A DNA stretch of 64,000 nucleotides from Pseudomonas lalucatii. Lineage in GTDB: Bacteria; Pseudomonadota; Gammaproteobacteria; Pseudomonadales; Pseudomonadaceae. This document shows, in pieces, positions 42,718-54,446 of the stretch (the first letter of the stretch is position 1; each line of letters begins with the position of its first letter). The stretch lies in the NCBI RefSeq assembly GCF_018398425.1, contig NZ_JADPMV010000001.1, positions 1,860,001-1,924,000 on the forward strand. The letters are read 5' to 3'. The notes beneath the pieces are model-generated. The model searched no databases, was not told where the DNA came from, and was given only the letters and a program-made list of their open reading frames with translations. A program made the translations under genes and the position numbers.

Positions 42718-44382
42718 ATGACGTACTACCAGCACCCGCTCGATGTCACCGCCCTGCCGGCCTGGCAGGCGCTGCAGGACCATCGGGCCCGCTTGCAGAA
42801 CTTCAGCATGCGCGAGGCGTTCGACTCCGACCCCGAGCGCTTCGGCCAGCTGTCGCTGAGCAGCTGCGGCCTGTTTCTCGACTACTCGAAGAACCTGATC
42901 ACCGGCGAGACCCGCGACCTGCTGGTGCGCCTGGCCCGGGAGTGCGGCCTGCAGCAGGCGATCGACGCGCTGTTCGACGGCGAGGCGGTCAACGCCTCGG
43001 AAGGCCGCCCGGCCCTGCACACCGCCCTGCGCCGGCCGATCGGCGACCGCGTGCTGGTCGACGGCGTCGACGTGATGCCCGAGGTGCACCGGGTGCTGCA
43101 CCAGATGACCGAGCTGGTCGGCCGCGTGCACGACGGCCTGTGGCGCGGCTACAGCGAGAAGCCGATCACCGACGTGGTCAACATCGGCATCGGCGGCTCC
43201 TTCCTCGGCCCGCAGCTGGTCTCCGAGGCCCTGCTGCCCTTCGCCCAGCGCGGCGTGCGCTGCCACTACCTGGCCAACATCGACGGCAGCTCCTTCCACG
43301 AACTGGCGGCCAGGCTGAAGGCCGAGACCACCCTGTTCATCGTCTCCTCGAAGTCCTTCGGTACCCTGGAAACCCTGAAGAACGCCCAGGCCGCGCGCCG
43401 CTGGTACCTCGCCCAGGGCGGTTCCGAGGCCGAGCTGTACCGCCACTTCATCGCCGTCACCAGCAACCAGGAGGCGGCGGTGGCCTTCGGCATCCACGCG
43501 GAGAACATCCTGCCGATGTGGGACTGGGTCGGCGGCCGCTATTCGCTGTGGTCGGCCATCGGCCTGCCGATCGCCATGTCCATCGGCATGTCCAACTTCA
43601 AGGAGCTGCTGTCCGGCGCCTACAGCATGGACCAGCACTTCCGGGAAGCCCCCTTCGAGCAGAACATGCCGGTGCTGCTGGCCCTGCTGGGCATCTGGTA
43701 CGGCAACTTCTGGGGCGCGCAGACCCAGGCGATCCTGCCCTACGACCACTACCTGCGCAACATCACCAAGCACCTGCAGCAGCTGGACATGGAGTCCAAC
43801 GGCAAGCGCGTGCTGCAGGACGGCCGCCCTGCGCCCTGCGCCACCGGGCCGGTGATCTGGGGCGGCGTCGGCTGCAACGGCCAGCACGCCTACCACCAGT
43901 TGTTGCACCAGGGCACCCTGCTGATTCCGGCCGACTTCATCGTGCCGGTGGTCAGCTACAACCCGGTGGCCGACCATCACCAGTGGCTCTATGCCAACTG
44001 CCTGTCGCAGAGCCAGGCGCTGATGCTCGGCAAGACCCAGGCCGAGGCCGAGGCGGAACTGCGCGCCAAGGGCCTGGAGGAGACCCGGGTCAGCCAGCTC
44101 GCCGCGCACAAGGTGATCCCCGGCAACCGCCCGAGCAACACCCTGGTACTCGAGCGGGTCAGTCCGCGCCGCCTCGGCGCCCTGGTGGCGCTGTACGAGC
44201 ACAAGGTGTTCGCCCAGAGTGCGATCTGGGGCATCAACGCCTTCGACCAGTGGGGCGTGGAACTGGGCAAGGAGCTGGGCAAGGGCGTCTATTCGCGCCT
44301 GCTGGGTGCCGAGCAGAGCACGGCCGAGGACCAATCCACCCAGGGCCTGATCGACTTCTTCCGCGCCCGCCACCGCGGCTGA
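42718..44382 (+). CDS. pgi: Glucose-6-phosphate isomerase
   Basis: The 554-residue protein carries the PGI signatures: [18 protein letters not shown], the SIS segment [36 protein letters not shown] and [15 protein letters not shown]. It interconverts glucose-6-phosphate and fructose-6-phosphate. ATG 42718 ([16 protein letters not shown]) follows AAGGAAG; the frame extends upstream into the panD terminator. Confidence 0.96.
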   Translation: MTYYQHPLDVTALPAWQALQDHRARLQNFSMREAFDSDPERFGQLSLSSCGLFLDYSKNLITGETRDLLVRLARECGLQQAIDALFDGEAVNASEGRPALHTALRRPIGDRVLVDGVDVMPEVHRVLHQMTELVGRVHDGLWRGYSEKPITDVVNIGIGGSFLGPQLVSEALLPFAQRGVRCHYLANIDGSSFHELAARLKAETTLFIVSSKSFGTLETLKNAQAARRWYLAQGGSEAELYRHFIAVTSNQEAAVAFGIHAENILPMWDWVGGRYSLWSAIGLPIAMSIGMSNFKELLSGAYSMDQHFREAPFEQNMPVLLALLGIWYGNFWGAQTQAILPYDHYLRNITKHLQQLDMESNGKRVLQDGRPAPCATGPVIWGGVGCNGQHAYHQLLHQGTLLIPADFIVPVVSYNPVADHHQWLYANCLSQSQALMLGKTQAEAEAELRAKGLEETRVSQLAAHKVIPGNRPSNTLVLERVSPRRLGALVALYEHKVFAQSAIWGINAFDQWGVELGKELGKGVYSRLLGAEQSTAEDQSTQGLIDFFRARHRG

Positions 44383-44471
44383 GCCCGCCGGCGACCGGCA
44401 CTTGAACCCGGCCACCGCTTGGGTGCTAACCTTACGGACATCGCGGACACAACCAGACAAAAGGACCCGCC

Positions 44472-46409
<1,938 letters not shown>

Positions 46410-46433
46410 GCGGCGCCCCCTCCCCGCCCGCCA

Positions 46434-46464
46434 CCGCGGGGCGATGCCCGGCATCGCCCCGCGG
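46434..46464. repeat. Perfect 15-bp hairpin after acs
   Basis: The arms 46434-46448 and 46450-46464 are exact inverted repeats around a single C, about 25 bases after the acs stop. There is no U-run, so it may be a 3' end stabiliser, Rho-linked site or protein-binding palindrome rather than an intrinsic terminator. Confidence 0.6.
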
Positions 46465-46577
46465 CCGGCACCGGCCACCTGACCGCCCGGTTCGCGTACT
46501 GGTCGGAGGCCGAAGCTCTGTGCCACCATAACGGCCCTTTCGCGGCCCGCCGCGCCCGTCATTCGTGAGGATCGATC

Positions 46578-47756
46578 ATGCAAGAAGTCGTCATCGTCGC
46601 CGCCACCCGCACCGCCATCGGCAGCTTCCAGGGCTCGCTGGCTGGCATTCCGGCCGTCGAACTGGGCGCCGCGGTGATCCGCCGCCTGCTGGAGCAGACC
46701 GGCCTGAACGGCGCCGAGGTCGACGAGGTGATCCTCGGCCAGGTGCTCACCGCCGGTGCCGGGCAGAACCCCGCGCGCCAGGCCGCGATCCGCGCCGGCC
46801 TGCCCCACGCGGTGCCGGCCCTGACCCTGAACAAGGTCTGCGGCTCGGGGCTCAAGGCCCTGCACCTGGGCGCCCAGGCGATTCGCTGCGGCGACGCCGA
46901 AGTGATCATCGCCGGCGGCATGGAGAACATGAGCCTGGCCCCCCATGTCGTGCCCAACATGCGCAGCGGCCTGCGCATGGGCCACGGCCAGCTGCTCGAC
47001 AGCATGATCCACGACGGCCTGTGGGACGCCTTCAACGACTACCACATGGGCATCACCGCCGAGAACCTGGCCGACAAGTACCAGATCGGCCGCGCGGAGC
47101 AGGACGCCTTCGCCGCCGAGTCGCAGCGCAAGGCCGCCGCGGCCATCGAGTCGGGGCGCTTCGCCGAGGAGATCACGCCGATCCTCATTCCCCAGCGCAA
47201 GGGCGAGCCCACCGCCTTCGCCACCGACGAGCAACCCCGCGCCGGCACCACCCTGGAGTCCCTGGCCAGCAGCAAGCCGGCGTTCAAGAAGGACGGCAGC
47301 GTCACCTCCGGCAACGCCTCCAGCCTCAACGACGGCGCCGCCGCGGTGCTGCTGATGAGCGCCGCCAAGGCCGAGGCCCTGGGCCTGCCGGTGCTGGCGC
47401 GCATCGCGGCCTATGCCAACGCCGGGGTCGATCCGGCGATCATGGGCATCGCCCCGGTCTCGGCCACCCGCCGCTGCCTGGACAAGGCCGGCTGGAGCCT
47501 GGATCAGCTGGACCTGATCGAGGCCAACGAGGCCTTCGCCGTGCAGGCCCTGGCGGTCGGCAAGGAGCTGGGCTGGGACGCGGCCAGGGTCAACGTCAAC
47601 GGCGGCGCCATCGCCCTGGGCCACCCGATCGGCGGCTCGGGTTGCCGGGTGCTGGTGACCCTGCTGCACGAGATGATCAAGCGCGACGCCAGGAAGGGCC
47701 TGGCCACCCTGTGCATCGGCGGCGGCCAGGGCGTGGCCCTGGCCATCGAGCGCTAG
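46578..47756 (+). CDS. Acetyl-CoA C-acetyltransferase (thiolase II)
   Basis: The 392-residue thiolase has the nucleophilic cysteine in [15 protein letters not shown], the active-site histidine in [17 protein letters not shown] and the C-terminal base in [14 protein letters not shown]. It condenses or cleaves acetoacetyl-CoA (AtoB/PhaA type). Start ATG 46578 has GAGG upstream. Apparently monocistronic with a terminator at 47779. Confidence 0.94.
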   Translation: MQEVVIVAATRTAIGSFQGSLAGIPAVELGAAVIRRLLEQTGLNGAEVDEVILGQVLTAGAGQNPARQAAIRAGLPHAVPALTLNKVCGSGLKALHLGAQAIRCGDAEVIIAGGMENMSLAPHVVPNMRSGLRMGHGQLLDSMIHDGLWDAFNDYHMGITAENLADKYQIGRAEQDAFAAESQRKAAAAIESGRFAEEITPILIPQRKGEPTAFATDEQPRAGTTLESLASSKPAFKKDGSVTSGNASSLNDGAAAVLLMSAAKAEALGLPVLARIAAYANAGVDPAIMGIAPVSATRRCLDKAGWSLDQLDLIEANEAFAVQALAVGKELGWDAARVNVNGGAIALGHPIGGSGCRVLVTLLHEMIKRDARKGLATLCIGGGQGVALAIER

Positions 47757-47778
47757 ACGCCGTCGTCGCACGACTGAA

Positions 47779-47818
47779 GGCCGGCGCCGCCTCGAGAGAG
47801 GCCGCCGGCTTTTTTTGC
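47779..47818 (+). terminator. Rho-independent terminator after the thiolase gene
   Basis: A GC-rich stem (AGGCCGGCG... pairing with ...GCCGCCGGCT, one bulge) ends in a run of seven T around 47810-47817. Confidence 0.75.
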
Positions 47819-47852
47819 TAGACTGCGCGCCCCTCTTAGCGAGTCGCCGCGC

Positions 47853-48869
47853 ATGTCCTCTCTCGACCAGGCGCTGCGCGCCGCCCTCCACAACCGCCAG
47901 ACGCTGCTCGCCGACCTGCACGGCCAGGGCAGCGACTGCTACCGCCTGTTCCACGGCAGCCAGGAAGGCGCCGGCGGCCTGACTCTGGACCGCTACGGCC
48001 CGCAATTGCTGGTGCAGAGCTTCCACCAGCGCCTCGAGCGCGAGCAGCTGCTGGGCCTGGCCGAGCAGTGCCGCGCATGGCTCGACCTGCCCCTGCTGCT
48101 GGTCTACAACGACCGTTCCCAGGGCAATTCGCGGATCGACCGCAGTGACCCGGTCTACCGGGCCGAGGACAACGCCCTGGCCGACCTGGTCGGCCATGAG
48201 TGGGGCCTGGCCTACCGGGTACGCGGCCGTCATCCCGGCCAGGACCCCCTGCTGTTCCTCGACCTGCGCGAGGCCCGCGGCTGGGTCAAGGCGCACAGCG
48301 CCGGCAAGTCGGTGCTCAACCTGTTCGCCTACACCTGTGGCGTCGGCCTGGCGGCCGCCGCCGGCGGCGCCCGCGAGGTGGTCAACCTGGATTTCGCCGA
48401 GGGCAACCTGGCGGTCGGCCGCGAGAACGGCGCACTCAACCCGCAGCTGCCGCCCATGCAGTTCGTCCAGTCCGACTATTTCCCGGCCATCCGCCAGCTG
48501 GCCGGCCTGCCGGTGGCCCAGCGCCGCGGCCACAAGCTGCCCAGCTACCCGCGCCTGACCGCGCGCCAGTTCGACTTGGTGTTCCTCGACCCGCCGGCCT
48601 GGGCCAAGAGCGCCTTCGGCACCGTCGACCTGCTGCGCGACTACCAGAGCCTGCTCAAGCCGGCGATCCTCGCCACGGCCGACGACGGCGTGCTGGTGTG
48701 CTGCAACAACCTGGCGAAGGTCGCCCTGGCCGACTGGCGCGAGCAGGTACTGCGCTGCGCCGCCAAGCTCGGTCGCCCGGTGCGCGACTGCCAGGTGCTG
48801 GCGCCGGCGGCGGACTTTCCCTCCCCGGATGGCCAACCCCCGCTGAAAACCCTGATCCTGCAATTCTGA
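47853..48869 (+). CDS. Class I SAM-dependent rRNA methyltransferase (RlmI/RlmK-like)
   Basis: The 338-residue protein has the core of the RlmI family: a SAM-binding segment VLNLFAYTCGVGLAAAAGGA, VVNLDFAEGNL, and the catalytic DPPAWAKSAFGTVDLLRDYQ. The N-terminal half (DCYRLFHGSQEGAGGLTLDRYG) is like the EEHEE/PUA-linked part of these enzymes. It probably methylates cytosine in 23S rRNA; the exact nucleotide is not deducible. Confidence 0.88.
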   Translation: MSSLDQALRAALHNRQTLLADLHGQGSDCYRLFHGSQEGAGGLTLDRYGPQLLVQSFHQRLEREQLLGLAEQCRAWLDLPLLLVYNDRSQGNSRIDRSDPVYRAEDNALADLVGHEWGLAYRVRGRHPGQDPLLFLDLREARGWVKAHSAGKSVLNLFAYTCGVGLAAAAGGAREVVNLDFAEGNLAVGRENGALNPQLPPMQFVQSDYFPAIRQLAGLPVAQRRGHKLPSYPRLTARQFDLVFLDPPAWAKSAFGTVDLLRDYQSLLKPAILATADDGVLVCCNNLAKVALADWREQVLRCAAKLGRPVRDCQVLAPAADFPSPDGQPPLKTLILQF

Positions 48870-48971
48870 GTCGCACCCCGGAGGCTGAAAAGCCGTCACC
48901 GCCGACAATTTGAACCCGCGACCCATGCCATACTCCAAGGCACTTCGCCTCGGAACAGTTGCCGCATCTTC

Positions 48972-51908
48972 ATGCACAAAGGACTGAAACGCGCCCTCGG
49001 CGCCCTGTTGATCGCCAGCGTCCTCTACAGCCTGCTGGGCTTCCTCATCCTGCCGGGGATCGCCCTGCGCATCGCCAACCAGCAGCTGGCGCTGTACGCC
49101 ACCCTGCCCGCCCGCCTCGAGCGCCTGCAGTTCAACCCCTTCAGCCTGGAGCTCAGCCTGTGGGGGCTGCGCATCGGCGAGCCGGACCAGCAGCAGCTGG
49201 CCTTCGCGCGCCTGTACGCCGACCTGCAGCTGGACAGCCTGTGGCGCGGCGCCTTGCACCTGGCGGCCGTCGAGCTGGACGGGGGCCATGGCGAGGTGCG
49301 GCTGGCCCGCGACGGCACGCTCAACCTGAGCCGGCTGTTCAGGCTGCCGGAGCGCCCGCAACAGACGTCCGAAGAGCCGGCCGGCGAGCTCTTCCCCCTG
49401 CGCATCGACCGCCTGCGCCTGAGCGAAGCGAGCCTGCGTTTTGAAGACCTGCGCCCCGGCGAGCCGGTGAACCTGGCCTACGACTCGCTCAACCTGGACC
49501 TGCACAACCTCAGCACCCTGGCCGGCGACAATGCCGAGATGAAGCTGGTGGCCAGCGGCCCCCAGGGCGCACGGATCGACTGGCAAGGCCAGTTCGGCCT
49601 GGCGCCCCTCGCCTCCGATGGCCAGCTGCGCGTCTCCGGAGTCCGCCTGCAAACCTTCTGGCCCTACGTGCGCGACGCCGTGCCCCTGGCACTGAAGGAC
49701 GGCCAGCTCGAGCTGAGCACGGACTACCGCCTGAGCCTGGCCCAGGGCACCGAACTGCTGTTGAGCAACGCGGCCGTCGGCGTCGCCGCCATCGCCCTCG
49801 ACAGCCCGGATGGTCGCCCGCTGCTGCGCCTGGAACGCCTGGACATCGGCGAGACCCGCGTGGACCTGGGCAAACGCCAGGTGCTGGTCGGCAAGCTGCG
49901 CAGCCGCAACCTGGAAACCTGGGCCGCCCGCGAAGCCGACGGCCAGCTGGACTGGCACAGGCTGCTGGCCGGCCCGCCCGCCACTGCGTCATCCCCGCAG
50001 CCGGCCCCTGACGCTACCGCCAGGCAGGATGCGCCTGCGGCGAGGAGCGACACGGCGGACAAGACCACGCCGGCCCCCGCCTGGCAGGTGTTGCTGCGCG
50101 ACGTGCAGCTGCGCGAGTACCGGGTCCACCTGGCCGACCGTGTGCCGCAGCAGCAGGTGGCGCTGGAGCTCGGCCCCCTCGATCTCGACCTGAGCGACTT
50201 CGACAGCCGCGGCACCTCGCCCTTCACCCTCAAGCTCAATACCGGCCTGGGCCAGCAGGGACGGCTGCAGGCCGAGGGTCAGGCGCAGCTGAGCCCCACC
50301 ACGGCCAGCCTGAAGGTCGCCAGTCGCGATATCGACCTGCGCCTGGCCCAGGCCTACCTCAGCCCTTACCTGCGCCTGGAACTGCGCAGCGGCCAGCTCG
50401 GCAGCGACCTGCAGGTCGATCTCGTCGGCACCGCGCCGCTGCGCTTCAGCGTCCGCGGCAGCGCCCAGGTCGACCAGCTGCACAGCCTCGATACCCTCAA
50501 GGAGCGCGACTTCGTGCGCTGGCAAAGGCTCGACCTGGACGGCATCGACTACCGACACGGCGACACGCTGAACATCGACAAGGTGCGCCTGCACCAGCCC
50601 TACGCGCGTTTCATCATCAACGAGGACCTGAGCACCAACCTCAACGAACTGCTGATCGCCCAGCCCCAGGCGCCCGCCGCGGCAAGCACGCCGGCCGGCG
50701 AGCCGCTGGGCATTCGCATCGGCGAGGTGAGCATCGCCGAGGGTTCGGCCAACTTCGCCGACTTCAGCCTGACCCCCAACTTCGCCACCGCCATCCAGCA
50801 GCTGGGCGGCCGCATCGGCACCCTCGACAGTCGCAGTACCAAGCCGGCCAGGGTCAGCCTCAGCGGCAAGGTCGACCGCTATGCGCCGATGAGCGTCGAG
50901 GGCAGCCTCAACCCCTTCGACCCGCTGGACAGCCTGGATATCGCCACCCGGTTCAAGCAGGTCGAACTGACCACCCTGACCCCCTATTCCGGCAAGTTCG
51001 CCGGCTACCGCATCCGCAAGGGCCGGCTCAACCTGGACCTGCACTACCGCATCAGCAAGGGCCAGTTGCAGGCGCAGAACAGCGTGCTGGTCGAGCAGCT
51101 GCAACTCGGCGAGAAGGTCGACAGCCCCAGCGCGGTCGACCTGCCGGTGCGCCTGGCCGTCGCCCTGCTCAAGGACCCGGACGGCCGGATCGCCCTCCAG
51201 CTGCCGGTCCAGGGCGACCTCAACAACCCCGAGTTCAGCGTGATGCCGATCGTCTGGAAGACCCTGCGCAACCTGGTGCTGCGCGCCGCCCAGGCGCCGT
51301 TCAAGTTCATCGGCGGCCTGGTCAGCGGCGGTGCCGACATGGACCTGAGCCAAGTGTCGTTCGCCGCCGGCAGTGCCGAACTCGATGGCCCGGCGCGGGC
51401 CGGTCTGGACACCCTGGCCGGCGCATTGCGCGAGCGACCGGCACTGCGCCTGGAGGTCGAGGGGCTGAGCGCCGAGGGCAGCGATGGCGCGCCGCTGGCC
51501 GCACAACGCCTGCAGCGCGAGTACCAGGCCAGCTACTACAAGATCCTCCAGCGCCGGGGCGATGCCGTACCGGCCGAGCCGGCCCTGTTGCCGGTGCCCG
51601 AGGACCAGCATGCCGCGCTGCTCGAAGGCATCTACCGCAGCCGCCTGAAGCAGCAGCCCCCCGCCGAATGGGGCGAGCTGGACGAACCACAGCGTGCGGC
51701 GCGGCTGCGCGACGCGGTGCTGCAGTCCTGGGCCCAGAGCAAGCTGCTGCAGCGCCAGCTGGCCCAGGCCCGCGCCGCCGCCATCAAGGACTATCTGGTC
51801 GACCGCGGCGGCCTGGCCGACGCGCGCATCTACCTGCTGGATGTCAGCCGCGGCAAACCTGAGGCCGACGGACGAGTGGCCAGCCCCCTGCACCTCGATA
51901 GCGAATAA
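48972..51908 (+). CDS. DUF748 / AsmA-like envelope protein
   Basis: The 978-residue protein has one N-terminal membrane helix (about residues 9-31) and a long periplasmic part rich in beta-strand-like repeats of AsmA/DUF748 type (LERLQFNPFSLELSLWGLRI; VSIAEGSANFADFSLTPNFAT). The C-terminal section (DLSQVSFAAGSAELDGPARAGLDTLA) resembles an OmpA-like segment. Proteins of this group are thought to bridge the periplasm for lipid transport or outer-membrane homeostasis. Monocistronic or leading the DUF2845 genes 9 bp downstream. Confidence 0.85.
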   Translation: MHKGLKRALGALLIASVLYSLLGFLILPGIALRIANQQLALYATLPARLERLQFNPFSLELSLWGLRIGEPDQQQLAFARLYADLQLDSLWRGALHLAAVELDGGHGEVRLARDGTLNLSRLFRLPERPQQTSEEPAGELFPLRIDRLRLSEASLRFEDLRPGEPVNLAYDSLNLDLHNLSTLAGDNAEMKLVASGPQGARIDWQGQFGLAPLASDGQLRVSGVRLQTFWPYVRDAVPLALKDGQLELSTDYRLSLAQGTELLLSNAAVGVAAIALDSPDGRPLLRLERLDIGETRVDLGKRQVLVGKLRSRNLETWAAREADGQLDWHRLLAGPPATASSPQPAPDATARQDAPAARSDTADKTTPAPAWQVLLRDVQLREYRVHLADRVPQQQVALELGPLDLDLSDFDSRGTSPFTLKLNTGLGQQGRLQAEGQAQLSPTTASLKVASRDIDLRLAQAYLSPYLRLELRSGQLGSDLQVDLVGTAPLRFSVRGSAQVDQLHSLDTLKERDFVRWQRLDLDGIDYRHGDTLNIDKVRLHQPYARFIINEDLSTNLNELLIAQPQAPAAASTPAGEPLGIRIGEVSIAEGSANFADFSLTPNFATAIQQLGGRIGTLDSRSTKPARVSLSGKVDRYAPMSVEGSLNPFDPLDSLDIATRFKQVELTTLTPYSGKFAGYRIRKGRLNLDLHYRISKGQLQAQNSVLVEQLQLGEKVDSPSAVDLPVRLAVALLKDPDGRIALQLPVQGDLNNPEFSVMPIVWKTLRNLVLRAAQAPFKFIGGLVSGGADMDLSQVSFAAGSAELDGPARAGLDTLAGALRERPALRLEVEGLSAEGSDGAPLAAQRLQREYQASYYKILQRRGDAVPAEPALLPVPEDQHAALLEGIYRSRLKQQPPAEWGELDEPQRAARLRDAVLQSWAQSKLLQRQLAQARAAAIKDYLVDRGGLADARIYLLDVSRGKPEADGRVASPLHLDSE

Positions 51909-51923
51909 GCTGAGCAGATGATC

Positions 51924-52211
51924 ATGAAAACCCTCAGCCTGACCCTGCTCATGGGCTGCGCCGGCCTCGCCCAGGCCGACACCCTGCGTTGCGGCAGCCA
52001 GCTGGTCAGCCTCGGCGACCGCAGTTTCGAGGTCGAGCGGAAATGCGGCGAACCGGCCTTCCGCGACCTGGTCGGCTACACCCTGGGGCCCTACGAGCGG
52101 CGCGAGTTCAAGATCGAGGAGTGGGTCTACGGCCCCAGCAACGGGGTGCTGAGCATTCTCACCTTCGAGGGCAACCGCCTGACCCGCATCGAGCGGCGCC
52201 GCCAGCGCTGA
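51924..52211 (+). CDS. DUF2845 small periplasmic protein, paralogue 1
   Basis: A 95-residue exported protein (signal MKTLSLTLLMGCAGLAQA; ATG 51918 would add two residues). The mature part follows the pattern TLRCGSQLVSLGDRSFEV-KCGEP-EEWVYGPSNGVL-LTRIERRRQ, shared by the next two genes. The two cysteines likely form a disulphide. Function unknown. Confidence 0.85.
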   Translation: MKTLSLTLLMGCAGLAQADTLRCGSQLVSLGDRSFEVERKCGEPAFRDLVGYTLGPYERREFKIEEWVYGPSNGVLSILTFEGNRLTRIERRRQR

Positions 52212-52267
52212 CGCGCGCCCGTCCAGGGTATAGGCTGAAGCCCTCCGAGCCGTTCCCGGTGGCCCCG

Positions 52268-52567
52268 ATGAAATCCCTCGTGCTGATCCTCGCTCTGACC
52301 CTGTCGACCGCGGCCGCCGCGGCCTCGACCCTGCGCTGCGGCAGCGCCCTGGTCAGCCGCGACGACAGCGCCAGCGAGGTCCTCGACAAATGCGGCGAGC
52401 CGCGCAGCCGCGACTTCCTCGGCTACCGCGAGGTGCTGGACTACTACGGCTTTCGCCACGAAGTGGCGGTGGAGGAATGGACCTACGGCCCGCGCAACGG
52501 CATGTACCACTTCCTGCGCTTCGAGGGTAATCGCCTGCAGCGCATCGACAGCAAACGCGGCAACTGA
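52268..52567 (+). CDS. DUF2845 small periplasmic protein, paralogue 2
   Basis: A 99-residue exported protein with signal MKSLVLILALTLSTAAAAA and the same core (LRCGSALVSRDDSASEVLDKCGEP, EEWTYGPRNGMYHFLRFEGNRLQRIDSKRGN). It starts at ATG 52268, 56 bp after paralogue 1. Closest to paralogue 3 at its C-terminus. Confidence 0.88.
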   Translation: MKSLVLILALTLSTAAAAASTLRCGSALVSRDDSASEVLDKCGEPRSRDFLGYREVLDYYGFRHEVAVEEWTYGPRNGMYHFLRFEGNRLQRIDSKRGN

Positions 52568-52625
52568 CAAGCCGCGGTGCGGCTGCTAGGCTCGCCGCTC
52601 CATCCCGGAACAAGGAAGCTCCAGC

Positions 52626-52913
52626 ATGCGCCGCACCAGCCTGTCCATCGTTCTGCTCCTGAGCGTCACCTGTGCCCAGGCCTCCCTGCGTTGCGAGCAC
52701 GGCCTCGCCAGCAAGGGCGACCGTACCAGCGAAGTCCAGGCCAAGTGTGGCCAGGCGGCCAGCCGCGAGCTGGTCGGCTATACCGAGAACGCCGCCGGCG
52801 ACCGGGAGCTGCCGATCGAGGAGTGGGTCTATGGCCCGCGCAACGGCATGTACTACTACCTGACCTTCCAGGGCGGCCGCCTGCAGCGGATCGACAGCCA
52901 GCGCGGCAACTGA
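52626..52913 (+). CDS. DUF2845 small periplasmic protein, paralogue 3
   Basis: A 95-residue exported protein (signal MRRTSLSIVLLLSVTCAQA; core LRCEHGLASKGDRTSEVQAKCGQ and EEWVYGPRNGMYYYLTFQGGRLQRIDSQRGN). AAGGAAG precedes ATG 52626. The near-identical C-termini of paralogues 2 and 3 suggest a fairly recent duplication. Confidence 0.88.
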   Translation: MRRTSLSIVLLLSVTCAQASLRCEHGLASKGDRTSEVQAKCGQAASRELVGYTENAAGDRELPIEEWVYGPRNGMYYYLTFQGGRLQRIDSQRGN

Positions 52914-52934
52914 CGCCTGCGGGTCGACTAATTC

Positions 52935-54389
52935 ATGCTCATTCTCCCCGCCGAACACCCGCTGGACTGGAACAGGCCGCCGGTCGTCACCCTGCTGCTG
53001 ATCCTGCTCAACGTGCTGATCTACTTCGCCTACCAGGGCGGCGATCAGGCGCGCGAGGCCCAGGCGATACAGACCTATCTCGACGGCGGCCTGCTCGGCC
53101 GCGAACGGACCCTGTTTCTCGACGCCTTCAGCGCGCGCCACGCGCTGGATGCCGAACAGCGACGCCAGGTCGACGCCATGCGCCGCAGCGACCTGGCGCG
53201 CCTGGTGCTCTACGACCTGCAGTTCGAGAGCCGCCTGCGGCACAACCCCGCCTACCAGGGCGACCCGGCCTGGCAGGCCGCGCGCGCTAAGGCGGAGGCC
53301 GCGCGCGACCGCATCAGCAGCCTGCGCTTCGGTTTCATCCCGGCCCGCTTCAGTGTCGAGGGGCTGTTCGGCGCCATGTTCCTGCACGGCGACTTCGGCC
53401 ACCTGGCCAGCAACATGCTGTTCCTGTTCATCTTCGGCTTCGCCCTGGAGATCGCCCTGGGGCGCTGGCTGTACCTCGGCCTCTACCTGCTCAGCGGCGT
53501 GGCCTCGCACCTGCTGTGGTGGATCATGGACCCGGTCTGGGTCAGCGGCGTCGGCGCCTCCGGGGCCATCTCCGGGCTGATGGGCATGTACCTGGGGGTC
53601 TACGGCCTGCGCCGGATCAACTTCTTCTACTGGCTGGGCCCGCTGTTCGGCTACTTCCGCGCCCCGGCGCTGTGGATACTGCCGGTGTGGCTGGGCAAGG
53701 AGCTGTATGGCCTGCTGCTGGCCGACGACAACGTCAACTACTACGCCCACCTCGGCGGCCTCGGCGCCGGCTTCCTCGCGGTCTGGCTGCCGCGCCTGGG
53801 CGGCCAGCTCGAGGTCGACCAGGCCTACCTGCACAAGGAGGACCCGGACGCGCCGTTCAAGCGCGAGCTGGAGAACCTGGATCGCGCGATCGGCAGCTTC
53901 GCCCTCGACCAGGCGGCCAGCCGCGGCCGGCAACTGCTCGAGCGTCACCCCGGGCGCCTGGAGCTGCTCGAACGCCTCTACCCGCTGGCTCGCAGCCGCC
54001 AGGACAAGGTGCTGCTCGGTGGCGTGCTGCGCCAGCTGTTCGCGTTGCCGCTGCCCACCACCAACCTGCCGCTGCTACAGCGCCTGGCCGAGGATTGCGC
54101 CGCGCCCGACCAACCCCTGCTGCAACATCCGGCCGTGCAACTGCACCTGCTGCGCCACCTGCTACAGGCCGAGCAGCACGCCCTGGCCCTGGCCGCCTGG
54201 CGCCGCCTCAGCCGCACCGCCCAGCCGCCCGCCGAGCTACCGGCGCTGACCCTGCGCCTGGGCAAGCTCCTCGGTCGCCAACGGGACCTGAGCGGCCTCG
54301 CCGAGCTCGGCCAGTTCCTCGCTCGGCGCTACCCCCACGCCGACCAGACCACCCAGCTGGGCCTGCTCCGCCGCCACCTGGCACGCTGA
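52935..54389 (+). CDS. Rhomboid-family intramembrane serine protease with C-terminal extension
   Basis: The 484-residue protein has a rhomboid core with the catalytic serine at residue 209 (GASGAISGLMGMYLG) and histidine at 272 (NYYAHLGGLGAGFLA), plus the helix-1 loop segment ENGDFGHLASNML-like (LHGDFGHLASNMLFLFIFG). About 180 C-terminal residues form leucine/arginine-rich helical repeats like TPR or helical scaffold. It cleaves membrane proteins within the bilayer. It is convergent with the zinc-ribbon membrane protein gene at 54447. Confidence 0.92.
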   Translation: MLILPAEHPLDWNRPPVVTLLLILLNVLIYFAYQGGDQAREAQAIQTYLDGGLLGRERTLFLDAFSARHALDAEQRRQVDAMRRSDLARLVLYDLQFESRLRHNPAYQGDPAWQAARAKAEAARDRISSLRFGFIPARFSVEGLFGAMFLHGDFGHLASNMLFLFIFGFALEIALGRWLYLGLYLLSGVASHLLWWIMDPVWVSGVGASGAISGLMGMYLGVYGLRRINFFYWLGPLFGYFRAPALWILPVWLGKELYGLLLADDNVNYYAHLGGLGAGFLAVWLPRLGGQLEVDQAYLHKEDPDAPFKRELENLDRAIGSFALDQAASRGRQLLERHPGRLELLERLYPLARSRQDKVLLGGVLRQLFALPLPTTNLPLLQRLAEDCAAPDQPLLQHPAVQLHLLRHLLQAEQHALALAAWRRLSRTAQPPAELPALTLRLGKLLGRQRDLSGLAELGQFLARRYPHADQTTQLGLLRRHLAR

Positions 54390-54446
54390 GCGCGCCGCCC
54401 CGACAGTCGCGGGCCAGCCTGGCACGGGCGCGGCCCGGAATCCGCC

